Source: Epichloe hybrida (taxonomy: Eukaryota; Ascomycota; Sordariomycetes; Hypocreales; Clavicipitaceae). Taken from it: a stretch of 64,000 nucleotides of DNA. Location of the stretch: positions 3,596,001 through 3,660,000 of the forward strand of contig JAFEKR010000004.1 of the NCBI GenBank assembly GCA_019022495.1, in the 5' to 3' direction. A program made the translations under genes and the position numbers. The notes beneath the pieces were generated by a model. It did no database searches and had not been told where the DNA came from. It saw nothing but the letters and a program-made list of their open reading frames with translations. This document shows, in pieces, positions 33,133-43,738 of this stretch (position 1 is the first letter of the stretch; the number at the start of each line of letters is the position of its first letter).

Positions 33133-33751
33133 TGTCAGAACCTGAAGGTATGCAGGTAAGCCATTAAACCAAAAGATTCACTAATGCTAGCTCTCGCTCG
33201 CATCGCACCTTATAATTGATTATTAAGCCGCGCGCGCGCACCTGACAATTATCCCTTCCCTCGTAAGGCTCGCCCCGAGCCAAGGGCCCCACTGGCTAGT
33301 GGCTAGCAACGTGCGCAACCTTAGCTTAGATTAGGCCTAGTTATCCGTGGCCTCTAAGATAATTAACTAATTATGAACCCCTAAGGCCTAGTACGCACGG
33401 CAGCTAGGCCTATACATCACCTAGTGCACGTGACCCCACGGTTATAACGTAACTGTACGGGCGCAACTATACCTGCCCTGTGAGCCTAATGTAAGCACCT
33501 AGCCTAGCAATTTAAACCTAGACCTATTAGGTTAATCTAGCTACGGGAATTAAACCTAGGACCTAGCGTATGCCCCACCCACGAGGATTCGAACCTAGGA
33601 CTAGTATACTAGAAGACCTATGAGAGCTAGCATTAATGTCAGAACCTAAAGGTGTGTAGGTAAGCCATTGAACCAAAAGATTCACTAATGCTAGCTCTCG
33701 CTCGCATCGCACCTTACAATTAATTATCAAGCCGCGCGCGCGCACCTGACA
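33133..33751 (-). mobile_element. Miniature LTR retroelement (TRIM-like), nested
   Basis: Two direct repeats of 115 bp each (33133-33247 and 33637-33751) begin TGTCAGAACCT and end CACCTGACA. They differ at seven positions, all transitions. A 5-bp duplication TATAT lies on both sides. Removing element plus one duplication restores the CTATATAATCTAATCC word of the surrounding 99-bp array, which proves the insertion. The 389-bp interior has no protein frame. A purine tract, GAGGGAAGGGA on the minus strand next to the left repeat, resembles a polypurine tract and suggests minus orientation. No clear tRNA primer site is seen. The interior carries GGTTCGAATCC (minus strand, 33585-33595), a perfect Pol III B-box word. 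Confidence 0.82.
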
Positions 33752-34371
33752 TATATAATCTAATCCTAGAAAAGGGATATTTTTAAAGTAAGTCTAAAAG
33801 TAAGTCCTATTAATCTTCCCTTATATATAGTTATAGTTTCTTTACTTTGCTATATAATCTAATCCTAGAAAGGAGATATTTCTTAAAGTAAGTCTAAAAG
33901 TAATTATATTAATTATATTATAGCTAATACACTTAGTTATAGGGTTTTTTCTTAAAAATAAACCTAAGAGATAAGTTTAATTAGTTTTATTAGTTTTATT
34001 AATTATAATTTAGGTAAGAATAGTAATAAGACCTTAGTTTATATTTTTATAAACTTAATATAAACTTTTTAATAGTTAAATTATATTTTTACTATCTATA
34101 TCTAATTATATAACCTTAATATTAAAAAATCAAAAATAATTACAAATAATTACAAATAATTACATGTAATGTAATGTAATTATTAAGGGTAAGGTGTAAT
34201 GTAATGTAATGTGTAATGTAATGTAATGTGTAATGTAATGTAATGTGTAATGTAATGTAATGTGTAATGTAATGTAATGTGTAATGTAATGTAATGTAAT
34301 GTGTATTAAATACATTACATTACAAACATTACACAATGTAATGTAATGTAATGCAATGGTCTGACAAGCAC

Positions 34372-34853
34372 ACAAGCACATAAGCACATCGTTGACAGCG
34401 AGTGGTTTGAGCATTCACATGATGAACCCGACAGGCATCACGGTGGGTGGCCCAACTGCCGCCCGGAAGGAGGCCCGGGCCACCAGACCGGGGAGGGGGC
34501 GGGGCGGGTCGATTTTTGTGCCCACCACATTGTTTCCCAGCCCCCGCGAATTTCGCGAAATTACCCTATTGATGACAGGCATGCCGCTAAACCCCACCGG
34601 CAGATGGTCAGGACTCAGACAACCAGAATAGCTCAAAGCGGCTCCAAGTTGGCGCTGCAAGTCCGATCCAACCACGTCAACCATGTCTATCTACCACGTC
34701 GCTCCTGCATATGAGATTCTCTGTCCAGCTTGTTCGAGCGTCTGCCTTGGATAGAAAATGCCACTGCCCAGACAAACACACACCCTTTGCGCATCACTAA
34801 CACATGACATGTCACTCAAGCTGCATGAATATTAATATGAGCTCTCCCCGTTG
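34372..34853. other. Unique spacer between two transposons
   Basis: Ordinary composition with a short GC-rich patch (34,470-34,510). No gene is recognised. Confidence 0.4.
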
Positions 34854-34855
34854 TA

Positions 34856-35506
34856 CGGATGTCCAAGTCAAAAGTCGTGTCCCCTGCACGCTGCTGCCTA
34901 GAGTGGCCTAAGGCATTAACATAGTAGCCTAAGGCATACAAATAGTCTAGAATAATATAAGGAAAATTAAATAAGGTATCTCTACTATATAAACTATATA
35001 TAAAAGTGACTTATTCTAGTTATTATTAGATTTTTCCTTTATATTACTAGAATCTAAGGCATTAAGGTTATTAGGACTATTAGGACTATTAAGCTTATAA
35101 GAGTTAAAAACCTACTTTCTTTTATTATTATTAATAGTAGTAATATCTTTATCTTTAAACTCTAATTATAAAATAACCCTTTAAACCCTCTAACTATTAG
35201 CTTAACCTTTATAATAGTTATTATCCCCTTCTAAGCGAATTATTTTTAGCTATAGTTAAGGTTTAAGCTATTATATAATAAGTAAAGATAGAAGTAGCTA
35301 GGTAAGGGAAGTAGCTAGATAAGGCAAAAGCTAGCTAACTTTAGTAATAGTTATAGCACTAGTGGCAAAAGCGGGTAAAGAGAGGGAAACTAGAGAAAAG
35401 GTAAGCCTCTTATTTAATTTACCTAGTGAGACTATAACCCCGCTGGCTAATTATATCCTTAACTAGGGTCGCGTGCAGGGGACACGACTTTTAACTTGGA
35501 CATCCG
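34856..35506. mobile_element. TA-flanked MITE with 36-bp terminal inverted repeats
   Basis: The left end CGGATGTCCAAGTCAAAAGT, extending to CCCCTGCACGC (34856-34891), is the inverse of 35471-35506 with a single C/T mismatch. Each end is bordered by TA (34854-34855 and 35507-35508). A TA target is typical of Tc1/mariner-type elements, including fungal Fot/pogo. The 580-bp interior is TA-rich and RIP-like, with no open frame, so it is non-autonomous. Confidence 0.85.
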
Positions 35507-35508
35507 TA

Positions 35509-36365
35509 AGACTCCGCATTCGAGTATGTACCACAGTTGTTATGTGGTGTTCGATTTCTAGTACATGATTTTTATGGCTCATACGTATTTCGCTTCAACT
35601 ACCGACATATCGCAAGAACCACATTTTCACTTCAGAATTAAGTGTACACAAGTAATTACCTCGATCTCAAATTGTCCTGCAACTAAAAGCGCCGCCCACC
35701 ACTTATGTATGTATCCCATCTCTCGGTGTAGAGCATAAGAAGGGGGGGGGGGGCATAGTGAAAACCACGATGTTAATTAGTCACGAACCCCAGGAACAAC
35801 TCTCCCCCATGCGTATTTAGCGGGAGAGAACTTTTTTGTATTCATACTGGTGTAACGACGCCTGCAATCTGAACCGAGAGAAACTTGTCTTAACTTTCTT
35901 CCTTGGAACAGAACCTGGAAAGGCTGACTGTGTCCTCGCGTCGTCTTACGAAGAATAAACACCACTTGTTTCTTTCCGTGTCTATTTGGTGGTTTGTTTT
36001 TTGCGGATTCACTGCAGCAGCGCAAATACAGGCTGTTTCGTGTTGTTCCTTTCAGAACTAGTCCTTTGATGAAAGGATAGTCCAATCAACATCGGCTACG
36101 ACTCCAGTCTGATTACCCATTCATTAATGGAGTCTTTCTTTGTCGTTATTATCGTCCAACCATCACCCAGCCTGCTATTAACGTCTTTGCAGGGAGGGGC
36201 CAACTTGTTTCCCCCACTCGTCACTCGTCGCACCCTCAGCTCGCATTCCAGATTTAAATTCCCACTTTTGGTGAATCTTGTCACGTTCAGTATTCTTGCA
36301 AAGAAGAAGTTCCTGCTGAAATTTGCTTGAGAACTAGAGCAGTGTGCACCTTCGGGCTTTTCGAA
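35509..36365. other. Intergenic region upstream of F-box gene
   Basis: No gene is recognised. A run of 12 G lies at about 35743-35754. Confidence 0.35.
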
Positions 36366-37034
36366 ATGCCAGTACCAAGAACAATGATCCGCGAAGACTC
36401 CTTGAAGTGGACTTACCCGGATTCTTCCAATACACAGCAAGTCTGGAAACCTCATTGGCGCAGCACTGCAACTATGCCGTCCTCGATCGAACAACTTCCT
36501 CGCGAGCTTCAAGAAATGGTCTTTATTCACCTAGACTATCAAATGCTCATCCGTCTATCCACTGTGAATCGGTATTTCCAGCAGATCATTGATCCTCAAC
36601 GAATGGCAAGCGACGCCGACAAAGTCCAATTTATCATGCGGGCTGCGAAGGACTTCCCACAACATAGACCTAGTGAGAGAGGTCATGATTTCCGCCCGGG
36701 AAATTTCGAGTGTTATATTTGTTTTCGGGTCCGATCGCCCGACAATTTCGACATGCTCCAACCTCAATCTGCTTTTTTGGACTTGCGTGGTTGCATCGTC
36801 CAAGACAGGGAGCCTGATCCTAGAATAGACGCGAAGGTTATGCTGCGGAGATTTTGCATCGAATGTGGCGTCAAAGAGGGGATTCATGCGTCTTTTGACT
36901 GTTTGACGACAAGAACCGGCAAAGACCTCTGGATTTGCAACTGTAGGAGAGTTTGGTCGAAACCTGGTTGTCTCCGATGTCCCGATTGTCGGGGAGATTG
37001 CCCTCTACGACCTCGAAGAAAGTTTATCATGTGA
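36366..37034 (+). CDS. F-box protein with C-terminal Cys-rich region
   Basis: 222 residues from the first ATG (36366); a start at 36474 (MPSSIEQLPREL) is an alternative. The F-box is clear at about residues 40-80: IEQLPRELQEMVFIHLDYQM followed by LIRLSTVNRYFQQIIDP. F-box proteins bind Skp1 and present substrates to SCF ubiquitin ligases. The C-terminal half has paired cysteines (CYICFRV, FCIECGV, WICNCRRVW, CLRCPDCRGDC) that look like a zinc-binding substrate module, as in the large fungal F-box families. The substrate cannot be inferred. The gene sits in a transposon-rich intergenic neighbourhood, as rapidly evolving F-box genes often do. Confidence 0.75.
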   Translation: MPVPRTMIREDSLKWTYPDSSNTQQVWKPHWRSTATMPSSIEQLPRELQEMVFIHLDYQMLIRLSTVNRYFQQIIDPQRMASDADKVQFIMRAAKDFPQHRPSERGHDFRPGNFECYICFRVRSPDNFDMLQPQSAFLDLRGCIVQDREPDPRIDAKVMLRRFCIECGVKEGIHASFDCLTTRTGKDLWICNCRRVWSKPGCLRCPDCRGDCPLRPRRKFIM

Positions 37035-37371
37035 TGAGGCGGGCAGATCTGTTGGCTCGAGGAGGCTGGGTATCAAGCTTATGGACGACTGGTAAACAAT
37101 GAAGCTTTGGAATGCTTCTAGCATCCCGATTTACCAAAAAGCTTCATGAATCACACATTACGCGGTCACTCTCGTGTCTGCTTTGACTGAAGAAGTTTCT
37201 GACATTGCATTCTATTACAACATCTTTGTCAAAGCGGTTCAGGTTTTTTAACTGACAGCCGTGCGCAAATTACACTGGTTGCGCATCGGCTTTCAATGCA
37301 AAATTCGACGCAAGGCGATCTCTTCATGATGGATATGACAGTTTCAATGGGCTTGGAAAAGAGAAGACTTT

Positions 37372-37692
37372 ATGGAGGTCGCTCTTCAGGCAAAAGGGAT
37401 CCAGTCAACCATATGCAAGCTAGCAATTGTTTGTAGAGATTTCCTGGATCATTTATTTTTTTGCACAACGGACGGTTGGCCAGAAGAAAAAACCGAGCGG
37501 AACGAAGCGTACATCAATATGGCATTGTTGAATGCCGTGGACCACAGCACCGATATTACGAGGCGACTGGCAGCCTTTATTCACAACCTGTACCTGCAAC
37601 TGCCACAACCAGAGGCTGGTTTTCAAGCGAGGATCGCACAGATTCACCCCGACTTCAAATTACTGTTCACATTTTTTATCGCAAACGCTTAA
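37372..37692 (+). CDS. Small hypothetical protein
   Basis: An ATG-started 106-codon frame 338 bp after the F-box gene on the same strand. The product looks helical (RLAAFIHNLYLQLP, FKLLFTFFIANA) with no recognised domain, signal peptide or close family. It could be a real small gene, a degenerated 3' part of a larger gene, or chance. Confidence 0.25.
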   Translation: MEVALQAKGIQSTICKLAIVCRDFLDHLFFCTTDGWPEEKTERNEAYINMALLNAVDHSTDITRRLAAFIHNLYLQLPQPEAGFQARIAQIHPDFKLLFTFFIANA

Positions 37693-38015
37693 GCTAGCCC
37701 GACTCCTGCCGACTCAGGCAGAAATTCGTTCACTTGCGCTTTGCACTGACTGCATGCATGCATATCCCATGAACAAATAGCGTTGGATATTGATTACAAG
37801 TTTCCTTCAGAATCATCGCCGATATTAAAAACATCAACAGCAAAGACAGACTAGAAAGCCCGGGCATAGTTCAACCTTACAGCTGCTGTGCGTTCAGATT
37901 CACTGCATTTCGCATGCACCTGCCCGACACCTGACACCCCGACCGTACTAGGTTTGTTGAGTCTCATAGGTAGGCTCTTCACCAATATTGCCAAGTTGAC
38001 CAAGTTTGGCTTATT

Positions 38016-38941
38016 ATGACCACTTCAAGCACACAGCCTAATTTCTCCATGGAAACGATCCTCTCATCTACGGGGGACTCCCCCAAGCCCACATCAGAAG
38101 ATGCTACGGGATGCCAAAACACTCTCTTGAACGACCACCGCATTGCTGAAGAAGTCTACAAAATTCCAGAGAACAACGTATTTGTTGAGACAGATACTGT
38201 TCTGGACTCGCGAGATGACTTGAAGTATTATGTGGGCTCTGGAAAGACCACGACAAAGGAGTGCCAGACTGTACAGCAGCAAACATCGAGCAAATTGTTC
38301 GAAAATGCATGCTTCAAGATAAAGGAGTCTAGAACAGCTGGACTAGGGGCTTTTGCCGCCACAATTCTCAAGAAAGGAGATATTATTCTTCGCGAGAGAC
38401 CTCTGTTTACTGCAACTGCCAGTAACGTCATTAAAGCTTTTGAAAAGCTAACAGGTCACGATAAGAATATCGCGTTAAGCCTTCATGCGAATGCACTCTT
38501 AAAGCCTGGTACACCAAGAATACAAGCAGTATGGAAAACAAATTGGTAAGTGAGCCCGACTAGTCCGGTCATTAGTATACCCATAGCCCCCCTCTTACAT
38601 TCCCTCTCCTTCCCCTTTACCTAGATATCACTATAGAGATTCTTACAACTATTAGCTTCGCGATTACAGCCACAGTGGCAGGATTATTCCCAGTGGCCTC
38701 AAGATTTAATCATGCATGTTATCCATCTCAAAACATTGGTTTCTCGTTTGATCAACACAAAGGGCTCTTGATATTGTCGGTTCGAGCAGAACACATTGCA
38801 GTGGGTGAAGAACTCAAGATATCATATAGGACCGATCACACACCCGAAGACTTGTATCACCTTTATGGGTTTCTATGCCAATGTGGAACGTGTAGTGGCA
38901 TAAACGAGGAGCAAGCTATCATGATTCGCTCGCAATGGTGA
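38016..38941 (+). CDS. SET-domain protein (SMYD/Set5-like fungal type)
   Basis: Two exons (38016-38545, 38656-38941) joined through GTAAGT and TTAG give about 271 residues. The SET core begins near residue 95 (FKIKESRTAGLGAFAATILK, KKGDIILRERPLF). Exon 2 supplies RFNHACYPSQN, the NHxCxPN S-adenosylmethionine and pseudoknot motif in slightly altered form, then GEELKISY and the cysteine-rich CQCGTC tail. These proteins are often annotated as lysine methyltransferases; many short fungal family members have unknown targets. The first 90 residues are polar and probably disordered. The splice choice rests on restoring the domain frame; only one acceptor does so. Confidence 0.8.
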
Positions 38942-39433
38942 TTTTCAATTTTTTTTTTTCTATTGAGATCAACTTGGCGCTTCACAACAACAGAAGGTCT
39001 ATTATCGCACTACATTCGCAGAAAACCTTGCACGTTTAGACAGGCTCGTCTTCCACGAGCCCTCGACGACGTGGCCAATGATCACCTACTTCTACAGGAA
39101 AGCACGTTTCAGCTTGACAAAATCGCCATGACTTCCCATCATTATTTGCTTAGCAGTCATTGCTATTTTCGCTGCAATCAACATCTTATTAGGCGGGGTG
39201 GATGCGCTAACTGAAGAACTGATAACTTGGTTTGAACCCTGTTGTCTATATAAAAAGATGACAAGTCTTGAAAGCGTTGTGTATTACTTGGTAAGCCGTA
39301 AAATCACTCGCTTTGCTGTGTTTTTTTCTGGATCTCGAGACCTTAGCCACCGTGCCTGCCTCTGAGGAACTTGCTGCTGCGTGTCGCATTGTGTCGCTTT
39401 TTAGTCGTCAATAATCCTTTTCCCTGCCTCGCT
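38942..39433. other. Intergenic, convergent 3' flanks
   Basis: The 3' flanks of the SET gene and the minus-strand quinone reductase gene. No further gene is recognised. Confidence 0.35.
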
Positions 39434-40225
39434 TTAATTGCCAGTGGCCTTTGAGACGGTCTGGTAGAAGACTTCGCCTTGAATGGTCGCGATTTCAAGC
39501 TCCAGAGGAGTCGGTTGGCGAGATCCATCGCCTCCAGCAAAAGTTCCAGCGCCCCATGGACTGCCACCTCGAAGCTCGTTCATGTTAGTCAGTTGAGGGA
39601 AGGCTTTGGCATAGCCAAGTGGAACGTAGATGATGCCGTGGTGGGCCAGAGTTGACATGGCAGCAATAGCAGTTGATTCCTGGCCACCACCAGGGCTACC
39701 AGAGGAGACAAAAAGGCCAGCATATTTGCCGTAGTAGCCACCAGAGCCCCAGATGCCGCCGGTCTTGTCCCAGAAGGCCTGCCACAATTGTAAGCATTGC
39801 GTTCATTCGAAGTTTATTAACAAAACCCGCAGTGACCATTGCGCTGTGCGTATTGTTGGCAGTTGACTTACTTTCCACTGACCAGGAAAGTTGCCATATC
39901 TCGTGGGGATGCCCAAAAGGAAGCCATCGTATTTGGTCAGAATGGCGGGGTCATCGAGGGCGGGGATGTCAGTTGGCTTGGGAGCAGCATGCATCTTCGC
40001 AAGGACTTCGTCCGAGAGAGTCTCGGGGATTTGGTACAAGTCAGCCGTGCCGCCGGCCCTCTCGATGCCCCTCTTCTCAGCCTCAGCAAGTTGCCGAATG
40101 TGGCCGTACATCGAGTACTGGGGAAAAGAAGCCCACAATTAGCGAAGGAGTCTAGGGGGGGCAACCGGGCTCAAGAAAGCAGGGCTCACAAAAACAATCG
40201 CAATCTTGGGGGCCGTGGGGGCCAT
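39434..40225 (-). CDS. WrbA-type NAD(P)H:quinone oxidoreductase (flavodoxin-like)
   Basis: Three exons (40225-40190, 40117-39872, 39778-39434) give 208 residues. The first splice rebuilds [18 protein letters not shown], the FMN phosphate-binding loop of the family. It is followed by [20 protein letters not shown], then FWDKTGGIW and [24 protein letters not shown], which is almost diagnostic for WrbA/Pst2/Ycp4 proteins. These flavodoxin-fold enzymes catalyse two-electron reduction of quinones with NAD(P)H, avoiding semiquinone radicals, and in yeast relatives associate with plasma-membrane eisosome domains. The length matches the family (about 200 residues), with no truncation. Confidence 0.95.
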
Positions 40226-41344
40226 GATTTCGATCGCAAAATAATATGCCTTGTGCTTAAAAAAGTGAGGAGGGATAATCTTGTTGCCTAGCTGAGAGTA
40301 AGAACGGCTTTGGGGACATCATACTTCATATTGGTCATGGAGCATGCCCCTCTTTATACCTGGTTGTGCGGATGACGAGCTCTGGATCGATCCACCGAAT
40401 TTCAGATGTATTACTAAAAGCTTAGAACGAACGGCAAAACACAAGCGTGCGGCGCTAGGAAGGTTTGTCAAGTACTCGTATGTACATCTGTAGATCTAAC
40501 GACGAATTTGGTCTTCCATCACCTCAAGGCGTGACGCCTCGTCAAGTGTCGAACTGTAGCGTCAAAATCAAATGGCTTCTTCAGGTGCGGAGCTGGGATG
40601 TCACTCTACCGTCATCAGACGCAGCTCAACATTGTATGTCCCACCCCCCCTCCTTCTAGCGTCACTACACCTCAAGTCTCGCTGTTCTCGTAAACAATGG
40701 CATGTGAATTTAGCTAATAGAGAAGCATCTTTAACTAGCGAATGTATTAATATTATCCAAATAGAGGCCAAGATTTCCTATGGTGATTAATACCGATCCC
40801 TAGCTTGCTTCTTCTCACCTCTCTTTCCGCCTTTGTGATCCACCACACCGCCGAGGCAGTAGACAGGGGCCGTGGATTACTTGATTATTACGAATGTGCC
40901 TGGCCCAGGGCTCCACACGCACGTCAGGCATGGATGGTGGGCCGGACTCGAGTCAACCAGCTGCAGCTAGAATAATAAACTGCAGTGATGGATTCCGTAC
41001 GTACATGTAATTCCTATTTCTTGTAAACCCCAATAGCCAAAAAAAATTGATACGCTGGACTTGGCAGCTTAGAAGCACTACCTTGACTGAGCTAGCTGAC
41101 TGATGTGTTTTTATTGTCTGGTCACCGCCAATCGACACGCAAAACAACCGTGGGAAATGGGCATCCTACCGCTCTGATGCTTTGAAAACACAAGGAGCAG
41201 AAACCCAGGAACGCCACTTCAAGCAATTTCCTCTTCTGTTCTAATTTGTTTCAATGTATAAACCCAAACGGAAGCGGACAATAGATAGACATAGAACAGA
41301 GTATAAGTCACGAATGGTCTAAAGAAGAAAAGAAGAGAAAACGC
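40226..41344. other. Intergenic region
   Basis: About 1.1 kb without a recognised gene. It includes the quinone reductase promoter side and the 3' flank of the PPxY membrane protein gene. Confidence 0.35.
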
Positions 41345-42789
41345 CTATGAGTTTTGAGTTGAGTTTTCGTCGGTAATTCGCTCAACAACAATTACAGGGA
41401 GTCTCAGACTGGGCAACCGTGAAATGTCGCCGATTACACCTGGGACTTCTCCTGTTGACAGACCCTCAGTCTCATTGGACGAACGAATATGGGCGGAAGA
41501 GGTTGCTCTATCAGAATCCGGAGAAAAGACTTGGTCTGGTGCCGCGTATTCTGGGGGTGGCTGTCGGACCGAATTTGTCGGACTTTGAGCTTCGAAGTTG
41601 TCGTCGTGGGACGCGTCCTCGTACTGGGGGGGAGGGAGTGGTTCAATTCCTAAATCGACTTCCACGAGCTCTGGCCTTGAACCAGCACCAATTTCTCCAC
41701 TGCCGCCGGATAGCCTCAGTGTCGATGAATGTGAGCGCACTCTTGACGCGGGATGATTTGGATGCAAGTCGCTGTCGATGCTCACTAAAGAGCTCACACT
41801 GGGCTGTCGTCGATGAAAGCCCGGCGAACGAGCGTCTGAGAGAGTTGAAACTGCAATGCTAGCAGCATCTGAAAGAAGACCCATCTGTTCACTTTCATTG
41901 CTGTTTGCCCGTATTCTTGTGCCATCGTGTCTGGCCACACCGAGGTCTGCATACGAGACACTGGAGACAGACCTCTGTCGCTGCTCACGAATTCGATCAA
42001 CATCCTGGCGAAGTTCTTCAACTGTGCCATTAGTACTAGCAGTCCGAGATCGAGATCGAGCCTCTGTTATGGCATTACTGTCGCCACGCTGCCGCACCTC
42101 ATGTCTTTGTCGCCTCGGTTCCTCACGCTCTGCCGCTTGTTGCCGCCTAGCCAGTCGAATCTGATATATAGCTTCCATTTCTTCACGTCGAAGAGATTCC
42201 TCCTCCTCTGCGGTAGGAAATTCTACCACAACATCAACTCCACCCCTTTCACCTTCTCTGCCAATAACCCGCTCATTATGCCCTGCGATAGCACGATATA
42301 CAGGAAGGGTCATGACGGAACGGATGGAGGTATTCCTGTCGACAAGTGCTCCATCTTGTGCATCCGAAGTTCGTCCCAGGTGCGTTCTTCGCAGGGTCTG
42401 CCGACAATCATTAGTTTCATCCGAGGTAGCTGTTGTTTCGAGAGGATGAGAGTGTGAAGTTCCATCGTAATTGTAGCCAAATGTTTGCTCATATCGGCCT
42501 TGATCACCCCGTTTGCGTCCCAACGCATTGAGGAACGACCAGCGTCCGACCCAACCCATTTTCTGGCCATGTTTTTGTCGCTGCCGACGTGCTTTGAAAA
42601 AAGAAACGACCACGTAAGACACAGCTGCAAATGCAGCAACAGAACTGAAAACGATCTGTTCCCAGTGTTCGTTAGCATGGATATTTACGAATGGGACAGA
42701 GTTCGTTGTTTGGATTGGATTAGCGGCGTACGATGAATGTTAGGTTCTTGCTGTTTAGCTCTCGGCGGGATTGACGGAGACGCTTCCAT
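41345..42789 (-). CDS. Single-pass membrane protein with PPxY motifs (conserved fungal hypothetical)
   Basis: I propose two exons (42789-42689 and 42644-41345) with a very short 44-bp intron that has GTAAAT, a GCTAAC branch site and TTTTCAG. The model gives 466 residues. The N-terminus starts MEASPSIPPRAKQQEP. One hydrophobic helix follows (SVAAFAAVSYVVVSFF), then a basic KARRQRQKHGQKMGW stop-transfer. The rest is polar and low-complexity, with a charged helix (EEEESLRREEMEAIYQIRLA). Two PPxY motifs, LPPPQYED and QPPPEYAA, are binding sites for WW domains of Rsp5/Nedd4 ubiquitin ligases. A ubiquitin-adaptor or cargo role is inferred. The family is not otherwise recognised. Without the intron no ATG precedes the membrane helix in frame. 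Confidence 0.65.
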
Positions 42790-43738
42790 GGTTTGTGAAG
42801 GATAGCTGCAACGTCCGGCAGCCGCATCTTGAACAATGGTAAAACACGAAACTCTGTCTATATATTCCGTTCGACACCATGTAATTGCGTATATTTGAAG
42901 TCAAATCGGCGAACAGGGTCGAATTGCAATCGTTAGATGCTGATCTTGATAATAAACGCTCGTCTCTTGGACCTAGTAAGCTGGCAGAGGGGCTCGGCTT
43001 AGCCTGCACGGAGTTCCAGCAGGCAAACTAGGTGCATTTGGACAGCTTGCAGTTTTACCGGGGGGGAAATGTTTTCGACTGTTTTCGCTTGGTACAGGTC
43101 AGCCGTAAGCCGCGGTCAGGATAGCCATGCCAGATGTGGACAGAGCCACCATTCATTCATGCAGGTCAGCAGCTAATGGATGCAGATTGCTTGGCGGGTA
43201 AAAAGCCATTTCCCTGCCGCAACACGCAGTCACACGGTACAATGACTTGATACGTACGGAGTAGTCGTGCGACATTTTTGTTTCGTTCCATGAGCTCAAG
43301 TCTATCAATCGAGGCTTTACGAGGGATTTCCCTCTATTGACTGAATACTACCACTTTTTTCTTATACAATTTAGCTATCTATTTAGAATTTTTTTTTAAA
43401 GTTTTAGCTTATTTAGAAGATTAATTGGACCTTCATTCCTGACAACCGGCCAACAAAAGATGTCGCCCCGTTGGCAATACGACTAACTACATGCAAATCG
43501 ATGACAATTCGGGTAGGCAGACAATTGTGTTCGTCATTGTGATTTCAGCTATGACCCTGTTTCCCCTGACCCAGTACTCCGTACTTCTATGAACCACGAT
43601 GTTATCTCGAAGTGCGAGAGAGTGCGATTGAGTTTATATGAAAGTGTCCGGTAAATAGAGTTTTCTTACTTCGAATCTGGGTTCAGTTAATCCAATATGT
43701 GACACATGCCCGATGTTTTACCTTGTCGGGTCGTGACA
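42790..43738. other. Intergenic region with a short AT-rich patch
   Basis: Contains two exact TACGGAGTA/TACTCCGTA words (43255 and 43575) and a roughly 70-bp TA-rich patch at 43,360-43,430 that may be a transposon scrap. No gene is recognised. Confidence 0.35.

Larger units (their letters stand above)
31852..34363. mobile_element. AT block 2: hAT-like foldback element, 2.5 kb, with nested insertion
   Basis: The termini are CAGAGCATGTAATGTAATG on the left and the inverse of CAGACCATTGCATTACATT on the right. A perfect 8-bp duplication ACAAGCAC lies on each side (31844-31851 and 34364-34371). Both arms are arrays of TAATG words in inverted orientation (31,858-31,990 and 34,160-34,355). The interior is RIP-like TA-rich DNA with a 99-bp tandem array and no open frame. 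It is interrupted at 33133-33751 by a miniature LTR element. Composition switches to normal exactly at the duplications, so this single insertion explains the whole AT block. Confidence 0.88.

Noticed and set aside
31755..34414. Frames encoding Ile/Thr/Leu/His-rich repeats at the ends of AT block 2
   Set aside because: They are translations of the (TAATG)n transposon arms.
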